A model generated the notes under the pieces. The model saw nothing but the letters and a program-made list of their open reading frames with translations. It had not been told where the DNA came from and made no database searches. A program made the translations under genes and the position numbers. Of a stretch of DNA of 64,000 nt, positions 1 through 7,687 are shown piece by piece. This DNA comes from Mesobacillus boroniphilus (GTDB taxonomy: Bacteria > Bacillota > Bacilli > Bacillales > Cytobacillaceae), in the NCBI RefSeq assembly GCF_018424685.1, contig NZ_QTKX01000001.1, positions 248,001 through 312,000 of the forward strand, read 5' to 3'. Every line of letters starts with the position of its first letter. The stretch's first letter is position 1.

Positions 1-159
1 GATGAAAGCGATTTGGAGCTAGTGGAAAAGCTGCATAATATCCAGGTCGTTTTATGCCGAAAACCTGGGTTGTCAAACTTGTTAAAAGATTCAGCTCTCC
101 CTGTTCTTAATATGGATGATGGAGTTTGCTGGATTTTAGAATACATCACCAATAAATAG
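1..159 (+). CDS. 3' end of an unrecognised protein (partial)
   Basis: Frame 1 is open from the first base to a TAG at 157-159, giving the last 52 residues of a protein that begins outside the window. The tail ends in ...DDGVCWILEYITNK. It looks like a folded C-terminus with hydrophobic and charged residues mixed, without an obvious membrane segment. I do not recognise the family. It is followed by about 145 bases of non-coding sequence before the NarI-like gene. Confidence 0.5.
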   Translation, partial: DESDLELVEKLHNIQVVLCRKPGLSNLLKDSALPVLNMDDGVCWILEYITNK

Positions 160-305
160 GTGATTTCCTCTAAGTCGTTCAAGGTTTAGCAAGAAAAAGT
201 TCTTATTTTGGACATAATCGGCGACTTTTGTCACTGTCACTTCATACTTACCCGGTTAGAATGTTAATGGGGTTTAAGTTGTGAGATATGTGTGAGGTGA
301 GAACG

Positions 306-734
306 ATGGAAATGCTGCAAATCTTCTTATGGATCGTGTACCCGTATTCGGTTGCGGCAATAGTGGCAATGGGGCTCGTTTGGCAGTACGATGCATCGAG
401 AGAGGAAGGAACACGCTCGAAAGCAGGGAGGCTTCTGCTAGTCGTCGTCAAAACACTTATGGCTGCCAGCACAGCAACAGGTATCGCCATCGTGCTATCC
501 AGCAGCATAGCTAACGAACCAGTATTGCTGTTGAGATGGCTCATCAGCCTTGCCCAGCTGCAGCCAGACATGAGCTTGGTCACGGATGTTTCCATTCTCT
601 CTAAGGTGCATTTCATTGTTGTGTTCCTATTCCTATTGAGTCTGGCTTTCACGAAGGAAATTTATTATTTGTTAAAACCGCACTTATATTTGAAAAAAAT
701 CTTTTTAAAACTTCATTTTGAAAAAAGAGGCTGA
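306..734 (+). CDS. NarI-like short membrane protein
   Basis: A 142-residue membrane protein. The N-terminus (MEMLQIFLWIVYPY, then a hydrophobic stretch ending GLVWQYD) and the C-terminal segment (QPDMSL..., LSKVHFIVVFLFLLSLAFTK) resemble the first and last transmembrane parts of NarI, the cytochrome b subunit of respiratory nitrate reductase. NarI is normally about 225 residues with five membrane helices and four haem-ligating histidines. Here only about three helices remain and the segment that should hold the second-helix histidines is absent, so two-haem binding is unlikely. The start at 306 is chosen because GAGGTGAG lies just before it; an upstream in-frame ATG at 288 has no ribosome site. 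No narG, narH or narJ is next to it. Its role is unknown; a quinol-interacting or vestigial subunit are both possible. Confidence 0.55.
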   Translation: MEMLQIFLWIVYPYSVAAIVAMGLVWQYDASREEGTRSKAGRLLLVVVKTLMAASTATGIAIVLSSSIANEPVLLLRWLISLAQLQPDMSLVTDVSILSKVHFIVVFLFLLSLAFTKEIYYLLKPHLYLKKIFLKLHFEKRG

Positions 735-831
735 AAATAAGTTTCTGATTTAGGATCAGAACTTGGATATTTTAAGAGATAAACAAAGCACGGTAAAATA
801 TTTCTAGTAATGGGATAGCAAGGCGATATAA

Positions 832-872
832 AAAAACGCTTAGGAATTGAATTGAAATTCCTAAGCGTTTTT
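832..872. terminator. Bidirectional terminator between NarI-like gene and MEDS gene
   Basis: A 16-base inverted repeat (AAAACGCTTAGGAATT and its complement, loop about 7 bases) is flanked by A-rich and T-rich runs. It can terminate the rightward NarI-like gene and the leftward MEDS gene. Confidence 0.8.
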
Positions 873-875
873 GCC

Positions 876-1448
876 TTATTTTCCACCACTTGCTAATTGA
901 TATTGCTCTGAGACGATGAAATCATCATCTATTAAAACATAAGGATGTGTTTCCATCAAAATCCTTGTGAGGTTGTCTGGCATTTTATCCCCTTCGTAAG
1001 CACAAATCAGTGGGAAAGACAGTGCATTTACAGCTTGGTCTACTATTCTTTCAAAATCTTCAATTATATGCAGTGGATCTTTCATTGTGGCCCACTCAAC
1101 ATGTGCCCAGGATCGGAAAGGGAGATCATTTTCTATATACGGCTGAACCATGTTATTAAAGTAATCCAGGATTGCAGGAGGATGATAACTGCCACTGGAA
1201 TAATAAAAATCGAAGTTGTTTACCCAATGAACAAATTTCATTTGATCTTCCGTTAATCGTGAGCTGAGTTCTTCGTCAATTAAACGGAATAGAGGTTCAT
1301 TTTCAATGAAAATAACATAATCCCCCGCCATAACGCCTTCTTCTATAAAACTAACAGCCTGATTAATGTATTTATCCATTTCATTGTAGGAATAAAGGAC
1401 ATGAACGCTCCTATGATCTTTAAACAACTGATTCATGTTGTTCTTCAA
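876..1448 (-). CDS. MEDS-domain (DcmR-like sensory) protein
   Basis: A 190-residue soluble protein that appears to be a stand-alone MEDS domain (methanogen/methylotroph, DcmR sensory domain). Features matching that family are the early HVLYSYNEMD segment, an EEGVMAGDYVIFIEN stretch and the late LICAYEGDKMP motif. These domains adopt a RecA/KaiC-like fold without a clear Walker motif and are usually signal input modules. No output domain is attached here. The start is a TTG at 1448 preceded by AAGGGG at good spacing. It lies between the NarI-like gene and ywiC, which suggests a redox or nitrogen-oxide context, but no ligand can be read from the sequence. Confidence 0.7.
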   Translation of the reverse strand: MKNNMNQLFKDHRSVHVLYSYNEMDKYINQAVSFIEEGVMAGDYVIFIENEPLFRLIDEELSSRLTEDQMKFVHWVNNFDFYYSSGSYHPPAILDYFNNMVQPYIENDLPFRSWAHVEWATMKDPLHIIEDFERIVDQAVNALSFPLICAYEGDKMPDNLTRILMETHPYVLIDDDFIVSEQYQLASGGK

Positions 1449-1621
1449 GTGATCACCCCTTCTTAAGTAATGCCTTCAAGTTTACTACACTTCCGTATAT
1501 AAATAAATGACCGTTCAAGTTCAATCCCTGACTGAAGGGTTCAAATTTTTTAAGATGAATGTGCTAGAACCTTATAGTTTTTATGACAGTTCAGTGTCAG
1601 TGGGATTCCCACACGAAGAAA

Positions 1622-1664
1622 TGTGATGTGTTTCACTTATTCATTGTTTTCACTGCTTTATATT
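1622..1664 (+). promoter_or_regulatory. Fnr-type box and -10 element upstream of ywiC
   Basis: TGTGA-N6-TCACT at 1622-1637 matches the Fnr/CRP half-site pattern used by Bacillus Fnr. A TATATT -10 lies at 1659-1664. If transcription starts near 1671, the centre of the box sits at about -41.5, the classical position of a class II activator site. The fnr-type gene itself is encoded just downstream on the other strand. Confidence 0.7.
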
Positions 1665-1695
1665 TAAGGTAAGAAACATAAGGGAGTGTTCATTC

Positions 1696-2412
1696 ATGAA
1701 GTTATTTATGCCAAAACAGCATGGGGCCTGGGCGATGTTGATCATCCCTTTCTGGCTTGGAGCAGCGGCAAGTGAAATAGTCTGGCAGCATGTCCCGTTT
1801 TTTATCGGATGGTTGTTACTATATCTAGGAACATATCCGCTTCTATTGATGTTCAAGAAAAAGAAAATTCCGTTTTATCGTAAATGGGCACTTATTTATA
1901 TAATACCAGCGTTAGTGTTCTTAATGTTTCCATTGTTCACAACACCATCAATCGTAACCTTTGGCCTTTCAATGATTCCGTTTTTTTTGATCAATGCATA
2001 CTTCTCTGCTAAAAATAAAGACCGGGCTCTCCTGAATGATTTAAGTGCAATCGTTGTTTTCGCCATTGCTGGACTGGCCAGCAGTTATCTCCCGAATGGG
2101 GAAGTCAATGAAAACGCCATTCTTGTTTTTGCTGCAGTTATTCTATTTTTCACGGGAAGCACGTTTTACGTGAAAACAATGATCCGTGAAAAGAAAAATA
2201 GTCAATTCAAATGGATTTCCTGGACGTACCATCTTCTGGTACCGATTTTATGGCTTGTGGCAGGAGAGGCAACCACCGCGGTAGCCGCCATTCCAAGCTT
2301 GATCAGAGCTGTTGCATTTTACGGTAAACCACTTTCCGTCATGAAGGTAGGGATATACGAAGTAGTGAACGCAGTCCTGTTTTTTATCATCATGCTATTT
2401 GCGATTCTGTAA
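1696..2412 (+). CDS. ywiC: YwiC-like integral membrane protein
   Basis: A 238-residue, strongly hydrophobic protein with about six to eight predicted membrane segments. The start MKLFMPKQHGAWAMLIIPF with its KQHGAWAML signature is typical of the YwiC-like family. In B. subtilis ywiC lies beside narK-fnr and narGHJI and is part of the anaerobic gene set; its biochemical function is not known. The gene has a strong ribosome site (AAGGGAG) and follows an Fnr-type box at the activating distance, so anaerobic induction is likely. Confidence 0.85.
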   Translation: MKLFMPKQHGAWAMLIIPFWLGAAASEIVWQHVPFFIGWLLLYLGTYPLLLMFKKKKIPFYRKWALIYIIPALVFLMFPLFTTPSIVTFGLSMIPFFLINAYFSAKNKDRALLNDLSAIVVFAIAGLASSYLPNGEVNENAILVFAAVILFFTGSTFYVKTMIREKKNSQFKWISWTYHLLVPILWLVAGEATTAVAAIPSLIRAVAFYGKPLSVMKVGIYEVVNAVLFFIIMLFAIL

Positions 2413-2442
2413 CAACAATCAAAGCGAAGACTACAAATAAGT

Positions 2443-2473
2443 AAAGCCGACAGAAAAAAATCTGGCGGCTTTT
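2443..2473. terminator. Bidirectional terminator between ywiC and fnr
   Basis: AAAGCCGACAGA followed by its imperfect complement TCTGGCGGCTTTT forms a hairpin with an A-rich loop. The two genes converge here. Confidence 0.75.
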
Positions 2474-2474
2474 A

Positions 2475-3167
2475 CTATTCGATATTGCATATTTCAATCG
2501 GGCAATTCTCACAATCTATTTCTCTTTTAAGTCGATTTAGTGCATGGACGGTAATAAAACCTTTATCAATTGAAATGATATTACTCTTCCTAAGATCACT
2601 CAATAATCTGTTTACGACCTCGCGAGAAGTCCCGCAAAAGTTTGCAAGCTCCTGGTTTGTAAGGGCTACATTAATTTTAAGTCCTTCATCTGTTTTGATT
2701 CCATAGCTGTTTACCATTCGAATCAAGGTGGAGTATAATGCCCCCTTTTTTCCATGAAGGACGAGATCCCTGAACCTTGTTTGTGATTTGCGATGCTGCA
2801 GGGAAAGCCATTTAACGAGTTCCAGTGCCAGCCCGCTATCCTTTTCGATTTCAGCCTCGAGCTTTTCCTTTTGAATCACCGCCACCGTCCCGCTTTCTGA
2901 GGCGCGGGCATTCAATATATGCTGAGATGCCTGGCTGAACAGTGATAACTCCCCAACCAATTCGCCAGCTGAACACATTCTGATTGTTAACTCGCGTCCA
3001 TCTGGTACCATTTTGCTTATCTGAAATTTCCCGCTCTGGATAATGTACAGCTCATCTGCGGTATTTCCTTCTTCAAAAAGGAAGCGCCCTTTATCAATTG
3101 TCTTGATTCTGTGCACCTTTTCAAAAAGCTTATTCAAATTTGGTGACAACGTTGTTGCAGTCAACAT
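2475..3167 (-). CDS. fnr: Crp/Fnr-family oxygen-responsive regulator Fnr
   Basis: A 230-residue transcription factor with an N-terminal cyclic-nucleotide-type sensory domain (about residues 15-130), a dimer helix, and a C-terminal winged helix-turn-helix (NQELANFCGTSREVVNRLLSDL, about 170-195). The tail DCENCPIEIC carries a C-x2-C-x4-C cluster. Bacillus Fnr differs from E. coli Fnr in binding its 4Fe-4S cluster through C-terminal cysteines plus an aspartate, and this tail fits that arrangement. It should activate genes of anaerobic respiration by binding TGTGA-N6-TCACA. A matching box precedes ywiC, next to it. The ribosome site AAGGTGG supports the ATG at 3167. Confidence 0.85.
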   Translation of the reverse strand: MLTATTLSPNLNKLFEKVHRIKTIDKGRFLFEEGNTADELYIIQSGKFQISKMVPDGRELTIRMCSAGELVGELSLFSQASQHILNARASESGTVAVIQKEKLEAEIEKDSGLALELVKWLSLQHRKSQTRFRDLVLHGKKGALYSTLIRMVNSYGIKTDEGLKINVALTNQELANFCGTSREVVNRLLSDLRKSNIISIDKGFITVHALNRLKREIDCENCPIEICNIE

Positions 3168-3261
3168 ATGAATACCACCTTATTAAGGGAAGATTAATAC
3201 TCCCTTGTGTATCTGATATTAATATAATTATATTGTAAAGCATACAAATCCAGCAATAAAA

Positions 3262-3278
3262 TTGTGAATTGTTCACAT
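3262..3278. promoter_or_regulatory. TTGTGAA-TTG-TTCACAT palindrome between fnr and argC
   Basis: A near-perfect inverted repeat about 95 bases upstream of fnr and 115 bases upstream of argC. Its halves look like Fnr/CRP or Rex half-sites, but the spacing is one base short of either consensus (N5 rather than N6 for TGTGA/TCACA, N3 rather than N4 for Rex). A regulator site is likely; which regulator is unclear. Confidence 0.45.
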
Positions 3279-3293
3279 ATTGTTAATAAATTG

Positions 3294-3323
3294 TTGCGTT
3301 TTTTCTTGTTTGTTCTTATAATA
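3294..3323 (+). promoter_or_regulatory. Probable sigma-A promoter of the arginine operon
   Basis: TTGCGT at 3294-3299 and TATAAT at 3318-3323 are separated by 18 bases. The predicted start near 3330 falls just upstream of the ARG boxes and about 60 bases before argC. Confidence 0.55.
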
Positions 3324-3339
3324 AAAAGAAATTTATTTA

Positions 3340-3371
3340 TAAATATAAATATACATGATTATTTATACATA
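3340..3371 (+). promoter_or_regulatory. ARG boxes (AhrC/ArgR operator) before argC
   Basis: CATGATTATTTATACATA at 3354-3371 matches 10 of 12 fixed positions of the ARG box TNTGNATWWWWATNCANA. An overlapping weaker box lies at 3340-3357 (9 of 12). They sit just downstream of the predicted promoter and before the AAAGGAGG ribosome site, so arginine-dependent repression by AhrC is expected. Confidence 0.7.
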
Positions 3372-3390
3372 AGCTGAAAGGAGGTTTCAA

Positions 3391-4425
3391 GTGAAGGCAG
3401 CGATCATTGGTACCACTGGATATGGTGGAGGAGAATTGATCCGTATCCTGGAAAATCATCCATATATCAGTATTCATTCAATTCACACAACTAGAGATGA
3501 AAAACCTGTTTCTGAAGAATATCCCCATTTAACAGGTATTTTTGATAAGGTCCTCACCAAGATTGAAACTGAAAAAATCGCCGAGGAAGCAGACATTGTG
3601 TTCCTGGCAACCCCTTCTAAAGTTTCCGGAAAGCTTGTTGAATCATTTTTCAATAAGGGTATTAAAGTTATTGATCTATCAGGTGACTTGAGGTTAAAAG
3701 ACGCATCAGCTTATAAAGCATGGTATAAGCATGAACCAGTCGGTGCTCCTATTCTGAATGAAGCAATCTACGGACTTAGTGAATGGAATAGGGAGCAGAT
3801 TATGAACGCAAATCTACTAGCCAATCCAGGCTGCTACCCGACTGCAGCGCTCCTTGGGCTGGCACCAGTGCTGACAGAAAAGCTAGTTGAATCGAATAGT
3901 ATCATAATTGATGCTAAGTCTGGCGTGTCCGGAGCAGGCAGGTCTCCATCAATGGGCACACTATATGCAGAGTTAAATGAAAATTTCAAAATTTATAAAG
4001 TCAATGAGCATCAGCATATTCCTGAAATCGAACAGCAGCTTAGTCTTTGGAATGGCGATGTGGTAAACGTAACCTTCAGCACACATTTAATACCGGTTAC
4101 CAGGGGAATCATGGCCACAATATATGTCCATTTAAAAGAAGATTTGGATACTTTAAGACTGCTAGATTTATACAAGGAAACATATGATGGCCACCCATTT
4201 GTAAGAGTAAGAAAAAATGGAGTATTCCCGTCAATCAAAGAGGTCAAGGGATCGAATTACTGTGATATCGGCTTGCATGCGGACAGCAGGACAGGAAGAC
4301 TGACGATTGTATCGGTTATCGATAATTTAATGAAAGGTGCTGCAGGGCAAGCGGTCCAAAACGCCAATATCATGTTCGGATTAAAGGAAAGTTCAGGACT
4401 CGAGATGATTCCACTGTATCCATAA
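3391..4425 (+). CDS. argC: N-acetyl-gamma-glutamyl-phosphate reductase ArgC
   Basis: Third step of arginine synthesis: reduces N-acetyl-glutamyl phosphate to the semialdehyde with NADPH. The 344-residue length is normal. The N-terminal GTTGYGG (residues 7-13) is the nucleotide-binding turn and NPGCYPTAA carries the catalytic cysteine at residue 148. The start is a GTG at 3391 with the strong site AAAGGAGG upstream. It heads an operon of seven tightly spaced genes (argC-J-B-D-carA-carB-argF) covering the path from acetylglutamate to citrulline plus carbamoyl phosphate. Confidence 0.97.
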   Translation: MKAAIIGTTGYGGGELIRILENHPYISIHSIHTTRDEKPVSEEYPHLTGIFDKVLTKIETEKIAEEADIVFLATPSKVSGKLVESFFNKGIKVIDLSGDLRLKDASAYKAWYKHEPVGAPILNEAIYGLSEWNREQIMNANLLANPGCYPTAALLGLAPVLTEKLVESNSIIIDAKSGVSGAGRSPSMGTLYAELNENFKIYKVNEHQHIPEIEQQLSLWNGDVVNVTFSTHLIPVTRGIMATIYVHLKEDLDTLRLLDLYKETYDGHPFVRVRKNGVFPSIKEVKGSNYCDIGLHADSRTGRLTIVSVIDNLMKGAAGQAVQNANIMFGLKESSGLEMIPLYP

Positions 4426-4436
4426 AGGAGGAAAAT

Positions 4437-5672
4437 ATGTACCAGGCAATGACCGACAAGCAATTAATAAAAAAAATCCCTGATGGAGGAATTTTAACGC
4501 CAAAAGGGTTCCAGTGCGGAGGAATACATGCAGGGCTACGCTATGCCAAGCTTGATTTAGGGATGATTGTAAGCGAGGAACCAGCGAGTTGTGCCGCCGT
4601 CTACACAACGAGTCACTTCCAGGCAGCGCCATTGATTGTTACACAGGAAAGTATAGCAAAGGAAAAGGTTCTCCAGGCAATCGTCGTCAACAGTGCATGT
4701 GCGAATGCTTGTACAGGAGAACAAGGGTATCAGGATGCGCTGAAAATGCGCTCAGTGGCAGCAGCAAAAATGGGGATGCCAGAACATCATGTTGCAGTAG
4801 CATCCACCGGAGTAATCGGTGAATTTATGCAAATGGAAAAAATCGAGTCTGGAATCATCCAACTGGCCATCGGGAATAAAGCTGGTGATGCAAAGGACTT
4901 CCAAACTGCGATCCTGACAACCGATACGGTAATGAAAAGCTGCTGTTATTCTGCAGAGATTGACGGGATCACAGTAAGTATGGGGGGAGCTGCGAAAGGT
5001 TCAGGGATGATTCACCCAAATATGGCAACGATGCTTGGCTTTTTAACAACAGACGCAAATATCTCAAGTGAACACCTGACTGTCGCGCTAAAAGATGTAA
5101 CGAACACAACCTTCAATCAAATCACTGTGGATGGAGATACATCAACGAACGATATGGTGCTGGTGATGGCAAATGGAACTGCAGGAAATCAGCCGTTGAA
5201 TCCAGACCATCCAGACTGGCCAGTTTTTGTAGACCTGTTAAAAGAAAGCTGTGCAAGTCTTGCTAAACAAATCGCAAAGGATGGAGAAGGAGCAACTAAA
5301 TTGATTGAGATATCGGTGTCAGGCGCGATGTCTGATGAAGAAGCACGAATGATAGGTAAACAAATCGCCGGATCCAACCTTGTCAAAACAGCAGTCTACG
5401 GTGCCGATGCGAACTGGGGACGGATCATTGGCGCGATTGGTCAAAGTCATGCATCCGTAAATCCAAAAACAGTCGATATATACCTTGGAGAAATTACTAT
5501 GCTTAAAGGAAGTACACCCGTTGCGTTCGATGAAGTTCAGGCAAGGGAGTACCTGATGAATGATAAGGTTGAAATTTACGTTGACCTCCATTTGGGAGAG
5601 GGGAAAGGAATGGCCTGGGGATGCGACCTTTCCTATGATTATGTGAAGATAAATGCAAGCTATCGGACATAA
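4437..5672 (+). CDS. argJ: Bifunctional ornithine acetyltransferase / N-acetylglutamate synthase ArgJ
   Basis: ArgJ recycles the acetyl group from N-acetylornithine to glutamate, so no separate argA or argE is needed for the cycle; many forms also use acetyl-CoA. The 411-residue precursor contains the HPNMATML motif at about 193-200. Family members cleave themselves just before the threonine here (Thr198), which becomes the nucleophile of the beta chain. The gene lies 11 bases after argC behind AAAGGAGG. Confidence 0.97.
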   Translation: MYQAMTDKQLIKKIPDGGILTPKGFQCGGIHAGLRYAKLDLGMIVSEEPASCAAVYTTSHFQAAPLIVTQESIAKEKVLQAIVVNSACANACTGEQGYQDALKMRSVAAAKMGMPEHHVAVASTGVIGEFMQMEKIESGIIQLAIGNKAGDAKDFQTAILTTDTVMKSCCYSAEIDGITVSMGGAAKGSGMIHPNMATMLGFLTTDANISSEHLTVALKDVTNTTFNQITVDGDTSTNDMVLVMANGTAGNQPLNPDHPDWPVFVDLLKESCASLAKQIAKDGEGATKLIEISVSGAMSDEEARMIGKQIAGSNLVKTAVYGADANWGRIIGAIGQSHASVNPKTVDIYLGEITMLKGSTPVAFDEVQAREYLMNDKVEIYVDLHLGEGKGMAWGCDLSYDYVKINASYRT

Positions 5673-5685
5673 AGGGGCGGATTAA

Positions 5686-6456
5686 TTGGACACGGTGGTC
5701 ATTAAATGCGGCGGAAGTGTGTTAGAGGAGCTTAATGACAATTTCTTTAATAGTCTAAAAGAATTGATGGAGGATGGTTTTTATCCCGTCATTGTTCACG
5801 GGGGTGGACCAGCAATCAATTCGATGCTTGATTTATATGAAATCCCCGCAAATTTCAAAGATGGTCTTAGAGTAACTTGTGAAAAGACCATGGGAATCGT
5901 TGAAATGGTACTGTCGGGCCAGACGAACCGGCAGCTTTGCAGCATGCTGATGAAGCAGGATTTCAATGCTCTGGGCATAAATGGCAGCGATGGACAATGT
6001 CTTCAGGCGGAATATATTGATAAACAGGGCTTAGGATACGTTGGGACTATTACCCAAGTAAACACTGACCTGATAATGTTGGCGGTTCATAATGGCTATA
6101 TTCCTGTGATTACTCCAATTGGTATTGCTGAAGATGGCAGCAAGCTTAATATAAATGGTGATTATGCTGCTGCATCGATTGCGAAAGCATTGAAGGCTGA
6201 ACGGTGTGCATTTGTAACCAATGTAGACGGAATCCTAATTAATGGTGAGTTGGTAAGCGAAATTACTGATAGTCAAATAGAAAGCTATATTTCTGATGGA
6301 AGCATCTACGGAGGAATGGTCCCAAAGGTGAAATCAGCATTGTCAGCTACAGCTGCGGGTGTAGAAACTGTTATGATCATTTCTGGCAAGAAGCAATTCT
6401 ATAAAAATAACTGCTGGCACGGAACAGTGATTGCCGCAAAAGAAGAGGTGTTTTAA
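5686..6456 (+). CDS. argB: Acetylglutamate kinase ArgB
   Basis: Phosphorylates N-acetylglutamate, the second step of the pathway. The 256-residue protein of the amino-acid kinase fold starts with VVIKCGGS and has the glycine-rich HGGGPAIN loop at about residues 39-46. The start is a TTG at 5686 preceded by AAAGGGG. It lacks the N-terminal extension seen in arginine-sensitive hexameric kinases, so feedback inhibition is not expected from length alone. Its stop codon overlaps the argD start by one base. Confidence 0.96.
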   Translation: MDTVVIKCGGSVLEELNDNFFNSLKELMEDGFYPVIVHGGGPAINSMLDLYEIPANFKDGLRVTCEKTMGIVEMVLSGQTNRQLCSMLMKQDFNALGINGSDGQCLQAEYIDKQGLGYVGTITQVNTDLIMLAVHNGYIPVITPIGIAEDGSKLNINGDYAAASIAKALKAERCAFVTNVDGILINGELVSEITDSQIESYISDGSIYGGMVPKVKSALSATAAGVETVMIISGKKQFYKNNCWHGTVIAAKEEVF

Positions 6457-7613
6457 TGAGCCATTTATTCCCTACTTATCAACGATGGGAAATTGAGCCT
6501 GAAAAAGCAGCAGGGACGATCCTCTATGGAAAGGACGGACAACAATACCTTGATTTTACTTCTGGTATCGGTGTCTGCAATTTGGGCCATCGTCCTGAAG
6601 CAGTTGAACACGCGGTCAAGGAGCAGTTGGAATTATTCTGGCATGTATCGAATCTCTTTCCGCAAAGCATCCAGGAAGAAGCAGCGAAAAAGCTCGCAGA
6701 GGGATCTGGCCTGGGTTGTGTGTTTTTTGCCAATAGTGGCGCTGAAGCAAACGAAGCAGCTATTAAACTGGCAAGGAAAGCTACGGGCAGGACCAAAATC
6801 ATCACGTTCCTTCAATCTTTTCACGGGAGGACTTTCGCCGGCATGGCTGCGACCGGACAGGATAAAATCAAGCAGGGGTTTGGAAGCATGCTTGAAACAT
6901 TTATCCACCTGCCATTCAATGATCTGGAAGCTCTAAAAAATGAAATTGATTCTGATACAGCTGCTGTGATGATTGAAATTGTCCAGGGTGAAGGCGGAAT
7001 CCATGTCGTTACAAATGAATTTATAAAAGAAGCAGCTAAGTTATGTGCTGAAAATGGCGTCCTGCTAATAATCGATGAAATCCAGACTGGGATCGGACGG
7101 ACGGGGAAACCATTTGCGTTTCAGCATTTTTGCATTGAACCCGATATCATAACCGTTGCGAAAGGTCTTGGCAATGGACTTCCAATAGGAGCTGCCATCG
7201 GCAAAGCGGAACTTTCGGAGTTTTTTGGTCCGGGAAGTCATGGATCGACCTTTGGCGGTAATCCGATCAGTACGGCAGCCGCAATAGCAGTTATGGAAAT
7301 CATTTTTAACGAAGAATTCCTAAAAGAGGCATCTGCCAAAGGTAGACTACTGTTTGAGTTGCTTCACAAGGACCTAGGCTGTATGGAAGTGGTTAAAGAA
7401 ATCAGGGGACTAGGGTTGATGGCCGGAATCGAACTGACTGTTGCAGCCCAGCCAATTCTAGCTGAATTGAGGAAATCAGGTCTGATTGCATTGCCGGCAG
7501 GAGAAAAGGTAGTCCGTCTTCTTCCGCCGCTGAATGTTACAGCAGAAGAGATTGAAAAGGCTGTCTCATTAATGAAAGAAATAATTAGTAAAAGTAAGGT
7601 AACAGCAAAATAA
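6456..7613 (+). CDS. argD: Acetylornithine aminotransferase ArgD
   Basis: PLP-dependent class III aminotransferase that converts N-acetylglutamate semialdehyde to N-acetylornithine using glutamate. The 385-residue protein shows NSGAEANEAAIKLAR (phosphate-cup region, about 93-107), IIDEIQTGIGRTG (205-217) and the PLP lysine Lys236 in TVAKGLGNG. Translation is coupled to argB through a TAATG overlap. Confidence 0.96.
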   Translation: MSHLFPTYQRWEIEPEKAAGTILYGKDGQQYLDFTSGIGVCNLGHRPEAVEHAVKEQLELFWHVSNLFPQSIQEEAAKKLAEGSGLGCVFFANSGAEANEAAIKLARKATGRTKIITFLQSFHGRTFAGMAATGQDKIKQGFGSMLETFIHLPFNDLEALKNEIDSDTAAVMIEIVQGEGGIHVVTNEFIKEAAKLCAENGVLLIIDEIQTGIGRTGKPFAFQHFCIEPDIITVAKGLGNGLPIGAAIGKAELSEFFGPGSHGSTFGGNPISTAAAIAVMEIIFNEEFLKEASAKGRLLFELLHKDLGCMEVVKEIRGLGLMAGIELTVAAQPILAELRKSGLIALPAGEKVVRLLPPLNVTAEEIEKAVSLMKEIISKSKVTAK

Positions 7614-7635
7614 GCAGTAAATTTTTTTTGATTTT

Positions 7636-7673
7636 AATGTATAAAAATAAGTGGTATTAAATAAATATACATT
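7636..7673 (+). promoter_or_regulatory. Second ARG-box pair, before carA
   Basis: Two ARG-box-like sequences lie at 7636-7653 (good left half) and 7656-7673 (good right half, 9 of 12 fixed positions). Their starts are 20 bases apart, about two helical turns, so an AhrC hexamer could contact both on one face. They end at the carA ribosome site and suggest an internal arginine-controlled promoter or a roadblock. Confidence 0.5.
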
Positions 7674-7687
7674 TGGAGAGGTGTCTG

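Noticed and set aside
288..305. Upstream ATG of the NarI-like gene
   Set aside because: No ribosome site precedes it, while GAGGTGAG stands before ATG 306.
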